Positions 26,076-37,274 of a stretch of 64,000 bases of DNA are shown one piece after another. Positions within the stretch are counted from its first letter, which is position 1; each line of letters opens with the position of its first letter. This DNA comes from Tanytarsus gracilentus. Taxonomy: Eukaryota > Arthropoda > Insecta > Diptera > Chironomidae. The notes below the pieces were generated by a model. It did not search any database, was not told where the DNA came from, and saw only the letters and a list, made by a program, of their open reading frames with translations. The stretch spans positions 2,294,001-2,358,000 of the forward strand of contig JAXRKN010000042.1 of assembly GCA_038502055.1 (NCBI GenBank). The letters run 5' to 3'. Position numbers and translations under genes: made by a program.

Positions 26076-26942
26076 ATGAATTTATCATACAATAATGCCC
26101 AAGGAAGAAATCTTCCAGTTGAGTATAGCAGCAATAGTGCTTCTGTTCCTTTGAGGGGAGAATTGCGTGATATGCGAAAAAAACGAGAAACGGATCGAAA
26201 AGGGTTTTTTCAGGGATATTTACTCTACTTTCCGCAAGGAGAAGGTTACATTTATGTTGGGACTTATGGAATGTGTAGATACGACTCAAGTTTCATTGAA
26301 AATCAGAGGCAAGTTGAACACGTAATTCCACAGGGATCTCTCAATGGAACACCATATAATGGCCTCAACGATCATGTGTTGGCAATTACAATGTACACAG
26401 AAGATCATCAGAAGACATTATCGTTTGGCGGTAATACACTATATCGACATCAAGTTAGAAGAATTCTTAATGGAGAACTTCCTGAACATAACAGCATAGG
26501 GTTTGCTTTTTATCAGCAAAATGCTCTTGGATTAGAGACTAACTATGCAAAAGCTCTTGCATTCGTTTTGATTGGATACTTTGAGAAGGGTTTGCTCTTT
26601 CGATACGCTTTACTTATCATCGGAGGGCTAATCTTCAGCTCAAATCGAACTGACAACCAGCTTGTTCAAATTTCTCTTCATGACCTCGAAATTTTAATAA
26701 ACATAGTTGAGACACTATTCTGTGAGTCCGTAAATCGAAGATTGAATGAAATTCATGCAGGAAGTGAGGTTCAAAAGGAAGGTTACACGCTCATGTTTAG
26801 AAAGATAAATCAAGTTATTCGTGATGCAAATCCAGAAGATATTATTAACAGATTTGTCGGTGAGGTTCATGCAACTTTCGAGAACAGCAGAAACGCAATT
26901 ATTGCCGGTCAATTTCCTCCCTTTCCTTGGTTCCAGAATTAA
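26076..26942 (+). CDS. Intronless 288 aa protein with GIY-YIG-like residue pattern
   Basis: Single open frame from ATG 26076 to the stop at 26942; no splice sites needed, unlike every neighbour. I do not recognise an orthologue. Residues 47-62 read GYLLYFPQGEGYIYVG, with the spacing of a GIY...YIG nuclease core (Gly47-Tyr48, Tyr60-Val-Gly62). They are followed by Thr63, Arg78 and His82 in RQVEH, as in the R-x3-H helix of that fold. Further on, Glu205 and Asn220 are 15 apart (LEILINI ... SVNRRLNE), the spacing of Glu75/Asn90 in I-TevI. The interval between His82 and Glu205 is far longer than usual, so this is a hypothesis. An HNH-like reading of EHVIPQ is the alternative. A hydrophobic stretch at about 162-186 is part of the domain or a membrane segment. 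Sense codon use looks like a real protein. Confidence 0.7.
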   Translation: MNLSYNNAQGRNLPVEYSSNSASVPLRGELRDMRKKRETDRKGFFQGYLLYFPQGEGYIYVGTYGMCRYDSSFIENQRQVEHVIPQGSLNGTPYNGLNDHVLAITMYTEDHQKTLSFGGNTLYRHQVRRILNGELPEHNSIGFAFYQQNALGLETNYAKALAFVLIGYFEKGLLFRYALLIIGGLIFSSNRTDNQLVQISLHDLEILINIVETLFCESVNRRLNEIHAGSEVQKEGYTLMFRKINQVIRDANPEDIINRFVGEVHATFENSRNAIIAGQFPPFPWFQN

Positions 26943-27810
26943 CAGAATCAACACAACGTTTTTTTTAAAAATCGTCAAAATATTTTTTTTCTGAATTAAT
27001 TATATTAACGATCCACTCTACATGATTCATTTAGGCTTCAAAAGTATCTATAGCTTTTTCTAAAATCCTCAAATTTTGAACTTTAACACATTTATGTTCC
27101 GTTTTGCGATGCGTTCCACTTTGAATTTGCTGTTTCACTTTCAACTCTATTTTGTAAAATTAAAAGAAAAATTAAACAATAAAAAAAAACTATTTTCGAA
27201 AAAAGAAAAATTTATTCCAAGTGACAAAGAAAAAATTTTCTGAAATTTGTAAAAAGCATGATTGGAATTTCAAAAAAATTAAGTAATGTTTTGTCCCTAT
27301 TTTGTACTTTCCCTTAAATATAACAACATGTGTGTATGTGTGGTGGATTTTCATTTTCCAATTTCACTTCTTTTTACAGAAATATCTGAACATATTTTTA
27401 TAATTTTTTTCACGCAATCATCAAAACTTATTTTTGGTGAAGATTTTTTCTCTCATGAATTAATTTTTTTTAACATAACAGAACCAATTTTCAGAAGAGG
27501 AGCTTAAATGGGGAAAAAATCTTCTATTTACAGGGGAAAACAGTTTTTAAGAACATGATGATGATGATGATCGCGGATTTTCTTAGTATCCTGCTACCTC
27601 AAAAGTCGATTTATTAAATTGTTCCAATTTTCTTTTCAATATTTGGCTGCAAAAATTGTGTAAGTTTATATCAAATCTTATCCAGTCGACGACATGATTC
27701 CAGCTTGATTTAGGAAGAAGGGTAGGAGGAGGTTTTGACGTTGGTTTGATTTTCATCACGTAATTTTTTTAAGAATCAAAAAAAAATCTTTAAAAACAAA
27801 GAAAAAATGT
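26943..27810. other. Spacer between convergent genes
   Basis: Between the intronless ORF (+) and the 3' end of the PP2C gene (-). AT-rich with a short (ATG)n run near 27554-27571; nothing coding is supported. Confidence 0.55.
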
Positions 27811-30800
27811 TTAGAACTCAAGTTCAGTGTCGGCGAGATCTGGACAAAGCTCCTTAAATACTTCCGCAATGAGTTTATACCTAAAAATAGATTAGAGGCA
27901 ATTAACAGTTAATTTGGCGAGCGTGATAAGGTGTTTGATACTCACTTAGATTCTATTCCGCCGCCTTCTGGCCACTCAATGCTACTGCTGGCTAACAATC
28001 GCATCAATGAACCCACATCATAAACAGCCTCGGAATTTTCTGTGATTTCTGAAATGAGATAAATTTAATGAGAAAAGAGTTGCAAAGAAAAATTATCGCT
28101 CTAAAATTTTATAATTTTGCAATTTTGAAAACTCTGAATCGACTGAGAGACAAAAGAGAGAATTCATTGACCATGAAAATTATCGAATTTAGTTCTCTGA
28201 TAACGGCGTTGAAATTATAAAGGATGATGTAAAACAGAACAGAGAGAGAAAAATCATCATTTCATACCTCATGCTCATAAATTTCATTCAGCAATTGTCG
28301 GATTGCTAGAAAGAAAGCTTTCACATATACACGCGAGAAAATAAATTGCTTGGAGGTCGATCAAAATTCAATGAGGGATTTGTGAGGCTGTGAATTGCCG
28401 CTGTAAATTTTCAATATTCATTATCGTATCAAACTAATTAAAAAAATCTTCCGGCACCGCACAAAAATATCCTTGATTAAATTTTTCACTTTCCTCATTG
28501 AAAGTTTATTTTAAATTTTTTTTATTGACTCCAAAAGTTCATAAATAAAGTTTTTTTTTCTGTCAAAAAGAGAGAGTGAGTGATAGAAAGATATAGAGGA
28601 GAGTGTGTGCATATGCGAATGCAATATGTACAAAAAAAAATTATATCAATTTCGAAAAACTTTTTAAGAATGAAAGAAAAAATTTTTAGAATGAAAACTG
28701 AGCATGAGGTACGTTTAATAGGATGATGTATGGATTTTTATGGCGAATGGTTGTGCGTTTTGAATTAAAGGAGAAAAATTTACCCAATAAATTCGTGAGT
28801 TATTCTAATTGGATGGTGATTGGCACTAATGATATCATAATAATTTACATTTTGCTTCATTTGACACAGAAATAATGCGAGAGAGCTTAATTTTCTTTAT
28901 AATTGTTCCAGACAAATCTCAAAAAAGAGTCTCTTTAAGCTCAACTTAATTTATCATTATTATTTGGTTCTTCATGGCAACTTGGGGAATACCTTATAAT
29001 GTCATTTTTGTAATGGCAACATAGATTTACATAAATTCTCATAAATCGTTATAAATTAGATAACAAAAATAAAAATATATTGCTTTCATAAATCTCTTTG
29101 GTGTTCTCTTAACATACTAAAATTATAGTTTTTTTTAATGCCGAATAATAATTGGGTCATGCCAACTTGCTTGATTATTCATTTTGGACTATTTGGCAAT
29201 TTTTCAACGAAAACCATAGACCGGAAAAATTAATTAAACATAAACAGCAATATTTTTAACTATTTTTTAACGGGGAAGGTTTGGAAAGAAATATTTCACA
29301 AGTCTAGTCGAAATATTGGCTAAAATTTGCAATAAATATTTATACCTAAAATATTTCTCTAATCTAGTCAATTTAATAAGATCAAGGACAGAGGAATCAC
29401 AATTCTTTATGGGGTGGGTTAATCACAAAAATTACGGCGAGGCTAGATTTAAAAATATATAACTTTTTTAAATAGACGTGACTCAATAAAATACTTTGGA
29501 ATATCAACAACTAAATGTGTAATCACAGAAGAGTATTCTCTATATAGAAGTTTTCAATCACAAGAAGTTCACTAGAGATGTGTGTTTGAGTGTGTGTGTT
29601 AATATAAAGACCATCTTTGTCTATATCTATAAGGATCACTAGAGTCACTAAAGAAAGAGTGAGTGGCATTGAGAGAGAGTGTCTACGATTTCATACGATA
29701 AATAAAATCGATCGTAATTCAATTTTAATTTTCGACGCACACATGGAGCAGAGTTAGAGGACGTCCTAGATATTCGTTCGGAGTTTTCTACAGAAATATT
29801 TTTTATAATAACCTTTTATAGTTTTACGTATGTTCCTCTCCAACTCCTCTTCCGCTTCCTTCGCCTCGGGCGTTGATTTTGGCGCTCCAGGAAATACTAT
29901 TAAAATTATTGACATGTTGTCGCGGGATCCCTAGTTATTGAAAATTCAATATTAGTCAATTAACACATTAAATAAATTTCTTCAACTCACTTTGTGCAAG
30001 CACGTATCAATGACTTGATTGCATATCCATTCGAGATCGTCGGAAACTCGAAGGCGATTGTGAATGAAGCTGCAGACTGCCTCATTGCTCATCACATCCC
30101 AAACGCCGTCGCATGCTAGCACAAGGAAAAAGTCTTGAGGATCGCGCTCTTTGCAGAAAATCTCGGGTTCGGGTGAAACGAGCTGTTCACACTGTCCCAA
30201 TTCCGTAACATTCTTATAATCATAATCGCCGAGGGCTCGCGACACCGCCAAACTTCCATTTACACGCTGAACCATAACAGAGCCGCCAGCGGCAACAATA
30301 CGCTCTTTTTCCGATGGTAAAATGGGCTTATGGTCCTGCGTGGAGAAAATTGGAACACCATTGCGGCAAAGAACAGCGCGCGAATCTCCACAATTTGCTA
30401 CGTAAACGTTTTCACTTGATATGAATGCAACAATTGCAGTCGTCCCCGATTTATCAGCGCCACTTGCCAGCTCCGGTAGGTCTCGCATTCTCGTGTCCAA
30501 TCTCAAAAAGCCCGAATGTATGCCCTTGATTACGTCGCTCTTCTTAAATTCCTCCGTCTGTAAAATCGCTTCCAGCAGATGTTTCGCACAATGCTCTGAC
30601 ACTTTATAGCCGGCGTGGCCATCGAAAACGGCAAAGTAACTCCACTCGGGAAAGTCCTCGCCTAATTGTGTTTGCGCATGGTGAGCATCTTCCATTTCGC
30701 AGCGCCAACCTGCGTGCGAGAATGTTTACATTGTAAATTGTAATAAAAATCTCATCGAGTCAATTAATCTCAAAAAAAAAAGAATTTTACCTTGCATTGA

Positions 30801-30881
30801 ACTAACGCCATATCGAAGACCATTTCCCTCGCCGGTCTCATTATGCTTATTGGTATTGGGCTTCTCTAAAAACGCACCCAT
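27811..30881 (-). CDS. alph: PP2C-family Ser/Thr protein phosphatase (PPM1A/B, alphabet-type), 366 aa
   Basis: Mn2+/Mg2+-dependent monomeric phosphatase acting on stress-kinase and growth-signalling substrates. Exons (minus): 30881-30791, 30709-29991, 29930-29813, 28048-27946 and 27880-27811; phases agree. The start MGAFLEKPNTNKHNE is the classic PPM1A/alphabet N terminus with the myristoylatable Gly2. Residue numbering matches human PPM1A: Glu37-Asp38, Asp60-Gly61 in FDGHAG, then SGTTA, NCGDSRAVL, SRALGDYDYK, CDGVWDV and SRDNMS give the metal-binding set. The C-terminal helical part (VGSLMRLLAS, PEGGGIESKYKLIAEVF) identifies the PPM1A/B subgroup. The exon 3 donor I use (AAAAG|GTTATT) is weak but gives the best fit in this segment; a GTAAAA donor 12 bp earlier in transcript direction is also in phase. 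Confidence 0.92.
28049..29812 (-). other. Intron 3 of the PP2C gene (1.76 kb)
   Basis: The longest intron of the gene; AT-rich, with GA-rich strings near 28565-28600. Reading through the exon 3 donor reaches an in-frame TAG (29768-29766), so an intron-retaining or alternative last exon would give a product of about 324 aa lacking the C-terminal helical region. Confidence 0.6.
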
Positions 30882-33065
30882 AACTTCGGCCGCTTCACAC
30901 GTTGGATTTTCTTTAACTCGATCTCTCTTCACACTTTGACAGATTCCAAAAGATCAATTTGGCATCCAACATTTGTTGCCTCCTGCTCAGCTGTGAATTT
31001 TATCTCTCGATTTAACGGCCACTTTCCCCTCGCTTATTTTTTTTTGGATATGTGTAAACTTTTTCACTATAATTTCGATTTTCTATTTTTCTTTTACTTA
31101 AATGTCATGCATGTGCTTGCTGCTCCTCACTCGTTCGCTCTCTCACACCGTGTGTAATGTCTAGAAAAAATAATAAGAGCAAATGAAGTGATAATAGATT
31201 TTTCAAGATCATGCGTATAAAATATAAAAATATTATTGTTATAGTCGCTCTGAATTGTTATGGAGATGACGTAATAATTTTTTTTGGGAACCGACTCCCA
31301 ATTGATATTTAGAGAAATTATTTTTCTCAATTATACACACACACACATCGAGTGCTGCCGCTTAGTCGTAGAGTGTATACTTTCGGCGTATTTACGATTT
31401 GATGATGAAAAGATCGCGAATGAGGATGAGTCATAATTTGTATTTTTGTTTTCATTCTATCACGTGTTGTACAAAAAGTGGGCACAATTTCAAAATATAA
31501 TATTCACTTGATTCCCTTTGCACGCTTACAAACTGTTGCAAATTTTAATACAAGCAAAAAATTGTCAGTTTTGTTTTTATTCATATCGAAGGCAAAGCAA
31601 TTGAACTTGATTGCACTTAATTGAGATTGAATGCGATATGGAGTGAAATTGCATTCGTTCGTCCTAGGTTGTCACATTTGATAGGATTCGTGCGCTATAT
31701 TTATTTATGACGGCTTCTTTTGAGTTTTTAACTACGAATTAATTTTTTTTTCAATGAACTTCTAACGATTTTTTTTGTTTCGCATATGTCCGCATTTTGT
31801 TTGTGTTCATCGTTAAAATATGAATATGTCGCAAGTGACCAAATAACGCGATGATTTCATAAAAAGCCCGCGCTCTAAAAATAAATTTTGTATATTTTCC
31901 TTTTGGATACGATTCGATGTAACATGTAAAAGAGACTTTTTTGCGTCTATCCTTAAAAAATTTTCTCTCACCCGCTCGAGTGCCATTTTATATAGTTTTT
32001 TTTCTTGTCAACACTTTATGCAATATGTCGTGTGTGCTTGTCGATGAAGTGCGAAGGAGAATGGCTGCGATGACTTCGAAGAAAATCGATATGGATTATT
32101 TGGTGTAGTGTAGAAATAAACACATGCGAGAGAAGGAAAATTGACTCGTCACGTCGGGGTGGAAAATTTCACTACCGAGCACCTTATTGTTTTGCTTTTA
32201 TCTAATCAGCAGCGAACAAAAAAAATATCGAAGCGCCCACACAAACCATTTTTTTTTCTCTTCTTAAAAAAACATCCAGAAGCAGAAAAAAAATTAAAAA
32301 ACTCTAAAGTGCGTGCGAACGATAACTGTCTCTTTAGTTTGAATTGATGCTACTTATTGCATATATCTGTATAATTATTTTCATTCTCTCACTCACTCCT
32401 TCGTGCACTTATTATTTTTTTACAATTTCACAAGAACTTTTTTCTTTCACTATAATTAAGCACTTTTTCATTTACTTAGTCACACACACTCACAATTCAA
32501 TCTAATCTCATTCCTAGCTGCTGACTACATTCACTACTCATCGCTGATAGCTTTCTAGCTAATAAAAATTCGGAAGCGTTCGATCGAGGGAGGAAATCTT
32601 GAAAAACCCCAAATAGTCCTTAAGAAGCTGGTTGGATAATAAAAAATTTATCTGAATCCTTTAAGAGCGTTGCCCAGCATCAAAATTTTGTTAGTTTTCA
32701 ACCCTTGGCTTTTTTTTTGCGAGAAAAAAATCATACGAAATTTATAAATCGTTAAATGAGCGCTTTTATCACAATTTTCGTGACAAACTTTGATACAATC
32801 GTAATGTACAGACACTAATGCATCTTATTTAGCGAAGTAATGCGTGTAATTGCATGTATTTACCTATAATTAAAATTGTTTTTTTGAGGTTTTGATGAAA
32901 ATTTTTTAAGCTTTGGGATTTGACTGAAAGAACTCGACTGTAAATTTTGTAGCGCTAAAATTCGACAACCTCTGCTACTTAAACTGAAACAAAAACATCC
33001 AACCCTGCACTTGGCTTTTAAAATAAATTTTAATAAAATCTTAAACTTTTAAAAATCGCACTAAG
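30882..33065. other. Divergent intergenic region, PP2C and MADF genes
   Basis: 2.2 kb with the 5' ends of both genes. An upstream in-frame extension of the PP2C frame exists to 30932 but starts at GTG and is not expected in this family. A (CA)n run lies near 31335-31347. No additional coding exon is supported; 5' UTR exons of the phosphatase may be present. Confidence 0.5.
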
Positions 33066-33795
33066 ATGTCAAAAGAAAAATGGACCGAGGTGAAAACGAA
33101 GCAGTTTGTCATCGCCTATCTCAATCAGCCCACACTTTGGAACAGCGGAATGCCCGAGTACCTTCAAAAATCAGAAGTAAATTTTAAATGTTTAGAAAAA
33201 CAAAAAATAATTCATTAAATTTTAGAAAACGCGCGCCTACAATCAATTAATGAGTGAGTTTCGCTTGTCACTGCCGGAGGTTCGCAATAAGATCAGAATA
33301 TTCAGAACGACATACAATCAAGAGAAGAAAAAGGAGGATACGATCATAAATTACAAGCCAAAGCTGAGTTGGTATCAGGAAATGAAGAATGCCTTCGAAA
33401 GTGGCAAAATAAAATCGTTCGTAAAGAATCCACCCAAGATTAAAGTTGAGCTGATTAGAGAGAAGGCGAGTTTAATTCATTTTGAGGATGAAAACGAGCA
33501 GGACATGACACACGAAGACAGCAGTGAAGATCGACATCACGGTCAGCAAATTATAATTGAGCCATACGATGAGTATGAGGTGGACGAAGATGAACAGGAG
33601 ATTGAAGTTTTTAGTAAAAAGGATGAAGACACCTCAAATCACAACACATCGTCAAATCAACAGACTCTGCTCTCATCAAACGAACTCTTCCTGCATTCCC
33701 TCAAATCTTCGCTCGATAAATTGTCCGATGAGAAGAACATGCGAGCACGCATTGCGATTCAAGAAGCACTTTACAAAATCATGTATGAGAAGTAA
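33066..33795 (+). CDS. MADF-domain (Adf-1-like) DNA-binding protein, 226 aa
   Basis: Probable nuclear transcription regulator of the MADF family, which is expanded in insects. Exons 33066-33176 and 33226-33795, phase 0, short 49 bp intron. The MADF domain covers residues about 10-95: FVIAYLNQPTLWNSGMPEY, then NQLMSEFRL, VRNKIRIFRTTYNQEKKK and the LSWYQEM core with aromatic residues in family positions. A strongly acidic linker follows (DEYEVDEDEQEIEVF). The C terminus (FLHSLKSSLDKLSDEKNMR, then ARIAIQEALYKIMYEK) resembles a BESS motif, the protein-interaction module that usually accompanies MADF. Target genes cannot be inferred. Confidence 0.85.
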
Positions 33796-33820
33796 AACAA
33801 TTTCATTTTATATGTATGGA

Positions 33821-33826
33821 AATAAA
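33821..33826 (+). terminator. Polyadenylation signal AATAAA of the MADF gene
   Basis: AATAAA, 26 bp after the stop. The convergent SRP14 stop lies 58 bp further on, so the two 3' UTRs probably overlap. Confidence 0.55.
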
Positions 33827-33883
33827 ACCTTAATTATGTATACAAAAAAATCAATGCACATAATTATATATTTAAGTTTGATC

Positions 33884-34381
33884 TCAACCTTGAAGGGCTT
33901 TTGATTTATTTTTTGGACGTTTCACTTTCTTCAATCCATCCATATTCGCTTTCATTATTTTGCCATATGATTCCATAAACCTACTGATATCCGACTTTTT
34001 TACCACTGTCGAGATTTTTTTGTTCTTCGCCTTCATTCGAATCAGGCAGTAGTTTTCGATTGGCTCGGGATGCGGGGGTTTGCCTTCACGCGGTTTCGGC
34101 TTATCGATTCCATCGTCTAAAAATATTTAAAAAATGTTAAATTTGCTGCATGTTTTTGAATGACATCAATTATTTAATTTTTATCACTTCTTAATTCCTC
34201 ATGAAGATAATAATTTAATTAATACTCACATTGTTTAAAAGTTACAGTGAATGCACTTTGATTTCGTACTTTTTGAGCCATAATTGTGACTTGTGTTAGA
34301 AACTGTCAGAATAACGCGATTAATATCCATAAATTTAACAGTCTTAATTCAATTTACCTCACTATATTGCAGAAGAACCAT
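33884..34381 (-). CDS. Srp14: Signal recognition particle 14 kDa subunit (SRP14), 109 aa
   Basis: Alu-domain subunit of SRP; with SRP9 it binds the SRP RNA and delays translation elongation. Exons (minus): 34381-34358, 34302-34230 and 34116-33884; phases agree. The 8-codon first exon (MVLLQYSE) joins to FLTQVTIMAQKVRNQSAFTV, matching the SRP14 start. The family core is clear: TFKQYDGIDKP, ENYCLIRMKAKNKKISTVV and KANMDGLKKVKRPKNKSK, ending in a basic tail. Length is typical (human 136 aa has a longer tail). It is convergent with the MADF gene (88 bp between stops) and divergent from Elongin A (451 bp). Confidence 0.94.
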
Positions 34382-34832
34382 TATTTTATAATTTTAACTA
34401 AATTTCAGGACTGATGATGTTGAAGTTTTTGGGAGTGTTTGAAAGTTAGGGAAAAAATTTGCGAATTTTATAACCCTGGATGAGGAGGGGCTTGCAAAAG
34501 GGTTTATTGTATTTTGAAAATTTATTTTTTTTGTATTTTTCAATTTAATAAATATTTTAAAATAAAGCTACAAAATAATTAATTAATTTGGAATATTTTT
34601 AATAAAATTTCACACCCTTTTGCCATCCCTTCGTAGTCAACTTGCTCACCTCACTTGACTCAAGTTCATCTTACAATTTCGCTCACAGAATTTTTAATTC
34701 GCGAAAATTGTATTTTAAAACTGTTTTACTGAGATTAAATAACTTTTTTTTCTGTGCATTAGCATTAACTAATGTAATAAGTTATTTCCTAGTGTAAGTA
34801 AATTACTCGCGAAGACCTCGCAACAACCTAAA
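34382..34832. promoter_or_regulatory. Compact bidirectional promoter region, SRP14 / Elongin A
   Basis: 451 bp separate the two start codons of oppositely oriented housekeeping genes; both promoters must lie here unless the first exons overlap. No convincing TATA box. Inferred from gene positions, not from a motif. Confidence 0.55.
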
Positions 34833-37274
34833 ATGTCGAGCGAAAAAGATGAAAAAATAAGCTTCATTAAACATTATCAGAGCTCGATAGAAAAGTCGCA
34901 AGACCAACCTGAGCGTGTGAGTAGAATGAAATTGAAATTAATTTCAAAAGTGCTGAAATCTCAGAAAATTGTCGACATTGAAAAGTTATTTTTTTATATA
35001 TATATAAATTTTCTCATGGTCTCGAGATTTGCGACGTTGACGGAAATTTCTTCTTTCCTTGTGTCGCTGAGCACTTTCGACACTTTCTTTCTTATCGTGT
35101 GTCTCTGTCGTAGACGGAATTTGACGTCACACGAATATATTCATTATGTATATTATGTTATATATCTATAGGTGTTACACTGTTTAAAGAAACTCAAGAA
35201 CATTCGAGTTGACGTGCAGCATTTGTGAGTATTTTGAAAATTGTGAAAGTAATTCTAATACGACGTGGATTTAAATTTCCGATGAACATAGAAAAGAGAC
35301 AGGAATTGGCAGGACAGTGAACTCGTGCCGAAAGCTTGAGGGTGAAGTAGCAGATATTGCGACGGCCCTCGTTGAAAAGTGGAAAGCACTTGTGTCTGAG
35401 AATGAAAATGACGTCAACAGCAGAGGAAATTCCAGTGAGTATTTAACACTCTTTTTTGAACATAATCATCTTCAATTTGTGTACAGAAGGCTCCTCGCCA
35501 GCACCAGACGAGATAAAGAAATCTCACGATAGTAGCGATGATAAAAAATCAAAGAGTCATCATCACCACCACCACCATTCATCGTCGAGTGGCAGCAAGG
35601 ATAAGAGCGGCAGCAGTAAGCATCACAAACACAAAAGTCATCGCTCTTCATCATCTAGTCACAATGGTGAAAGGGATACTAAATCATCGTCGTCGTCGTC
35701 AAAAAAGCGCAGTCATACGGATGCAATTGAACAAGAGTCCAAAGAAAATGATGCAAAGAAACTCAAAACGGAAGCTGTTAAAGATGAAAAGAGTAACGAA
35801 CAAAAATCATCCAATGGACATCATAAAAAGGAGCACAAGAGTCGCAGCAGTAAGAAGAAAGACGAACGAAAGAAATCTCAGGAATTTGATGAGTCACAGG
35901 GAATTGGCTTTGCAGAAGCGCTCGCTTCCTTTGACATGCCAACGACGTCGTCAAAGCACAAGAAAGAACAACATATGGCCGATAAAATTGTGAAAGTAAA
36001 GTCGAGTGAGAGCGGAAAGTCATTCAAACTACCCTCAACCTCGAGCAAGCATGAAAAATCACAACCTAAGCCCTCAACTTCAGCTGAATCACGCAAGTCA
36101 ATTCAAACGCTCACACAACCTCCCAAATTACTCACCGAAAAACCAAAACTAGACATAATGTCTGACATTGTGAATGAACTACCCAATGACGTCTCGATTC
36201 CTGAATATCGCCCTCTCCCCCTCAACTCTGTGATGAAAGATTACATAAATACAAACGTTTACGGCTCAAATTCCTCTCAAAGTCGTCCAAACAAGTACGA
36301 GAAAATGACCGAGTCGGAAATCTTAGCCGAATCGTTTTCATCGAAAGCCAATCGAACAAGAGTGTACAGTGGAAATACCAAATGTCGTTCTTTAGTGCCC
36401 TCACTTTTCAACATGTGCATTCGAGTGCTGCAGGAGAATATCGATTATTTGGAATGTACGGGTGGTGTGCCTTTCGATTTGCTTAAGCCCGTCCTCGAGT
36501 GGGCCAAGCCAGAGCAATTGGCCACCATCGAATACTATAATCCCTATTTGCTCGAGGAATCGGACGTTCTATGGCGTCCGCACTGTCAACGAAAGTGGAA
36601 GCATAAACAGCCGCAAGAGATGGAATGTTGGCGAGAGATGTACGAGCGGTGCACACGCGAGGACGAGGAAAAACTAAATCGGCTCACGAAACACATCCGA
36701 CATAATCAGGCAGTTACGTCGAGTGGCATTCAAAAGACTAAAATGGCATTTGTTGACTCTTTGGTGAAGCCGCCTCGAAACATGATGCGAAAGCAAGAGC
36801 AATTCGGTACGTCGAGACAACTTGTTGCGAGTCCAGCCGCTCGTACGGAAGGCTTGAGACATATCGCACCCAATCTGACTAACTCGGGCGATATTCGATT
36901 GCGAGTGCAGGCCGGATTAAGAGATGATGCTCAACAAGGTGAGAAAATTCAAAATTTTCGTTTTATTTGTGTTCGCTCTGAGAGCCATCGAGATTGTTCA
37001 AGAGGATGCGTGCGAATTTACGAGCTCAATTGAAAAAGAAGATTAAAAATTTTCAATTGTGTTCCAAAGAAGAAATAAACAGGTCAATTCCAATATATCA
37101 GCAAAGAAATTTTATCTAATTAATTGAGTTTATTATAAAATTTAATTAACCTTTTATAAATTTAATTTTTTTATTTATTTCAATCTAGTCGTTGGACGCG
37201 GAACAATAAGTCGCGGCATACCGGGAAAGAAAGCTCCAATGATGGCTAAAATTTTGTCGAAATTTAAACGATAG
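34833..37274 (+). CDS. EloA: Elongin A (transcription elongation factor B polypeptide 3), 605 aa
   Basis: Catalytic-activity subunit of the Elongin (SIII) complex; stimulates RNA polymerase II elongation and, with Elongin B/C and Cul5, acts as a ubiquitin ligase receptor. Exons: 34833-34916, 35172-35224, 35292-35434, 35487-36938 and 37189-37274; phases agree. Residues 8-90 form the TFIIS N-terminal (LW) domain, with CLKKLKNIRVDVQHLKETGI, GRTVNSCRK and ALVEKWKALV. Next comes a low-complexity Ser/Lys/His region including a run of 7 His. The conserved Elongin A domain follows: KMTESEILAESF, then SLFNMCIRVLQENIDYLECT, whose Leu/Cys pattern is the BC-box, then FDLLKPVLEWAKPEQL. The last exon ends in PMMAKILSKFKR, the family C terminus. 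Confidence 0.94.
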
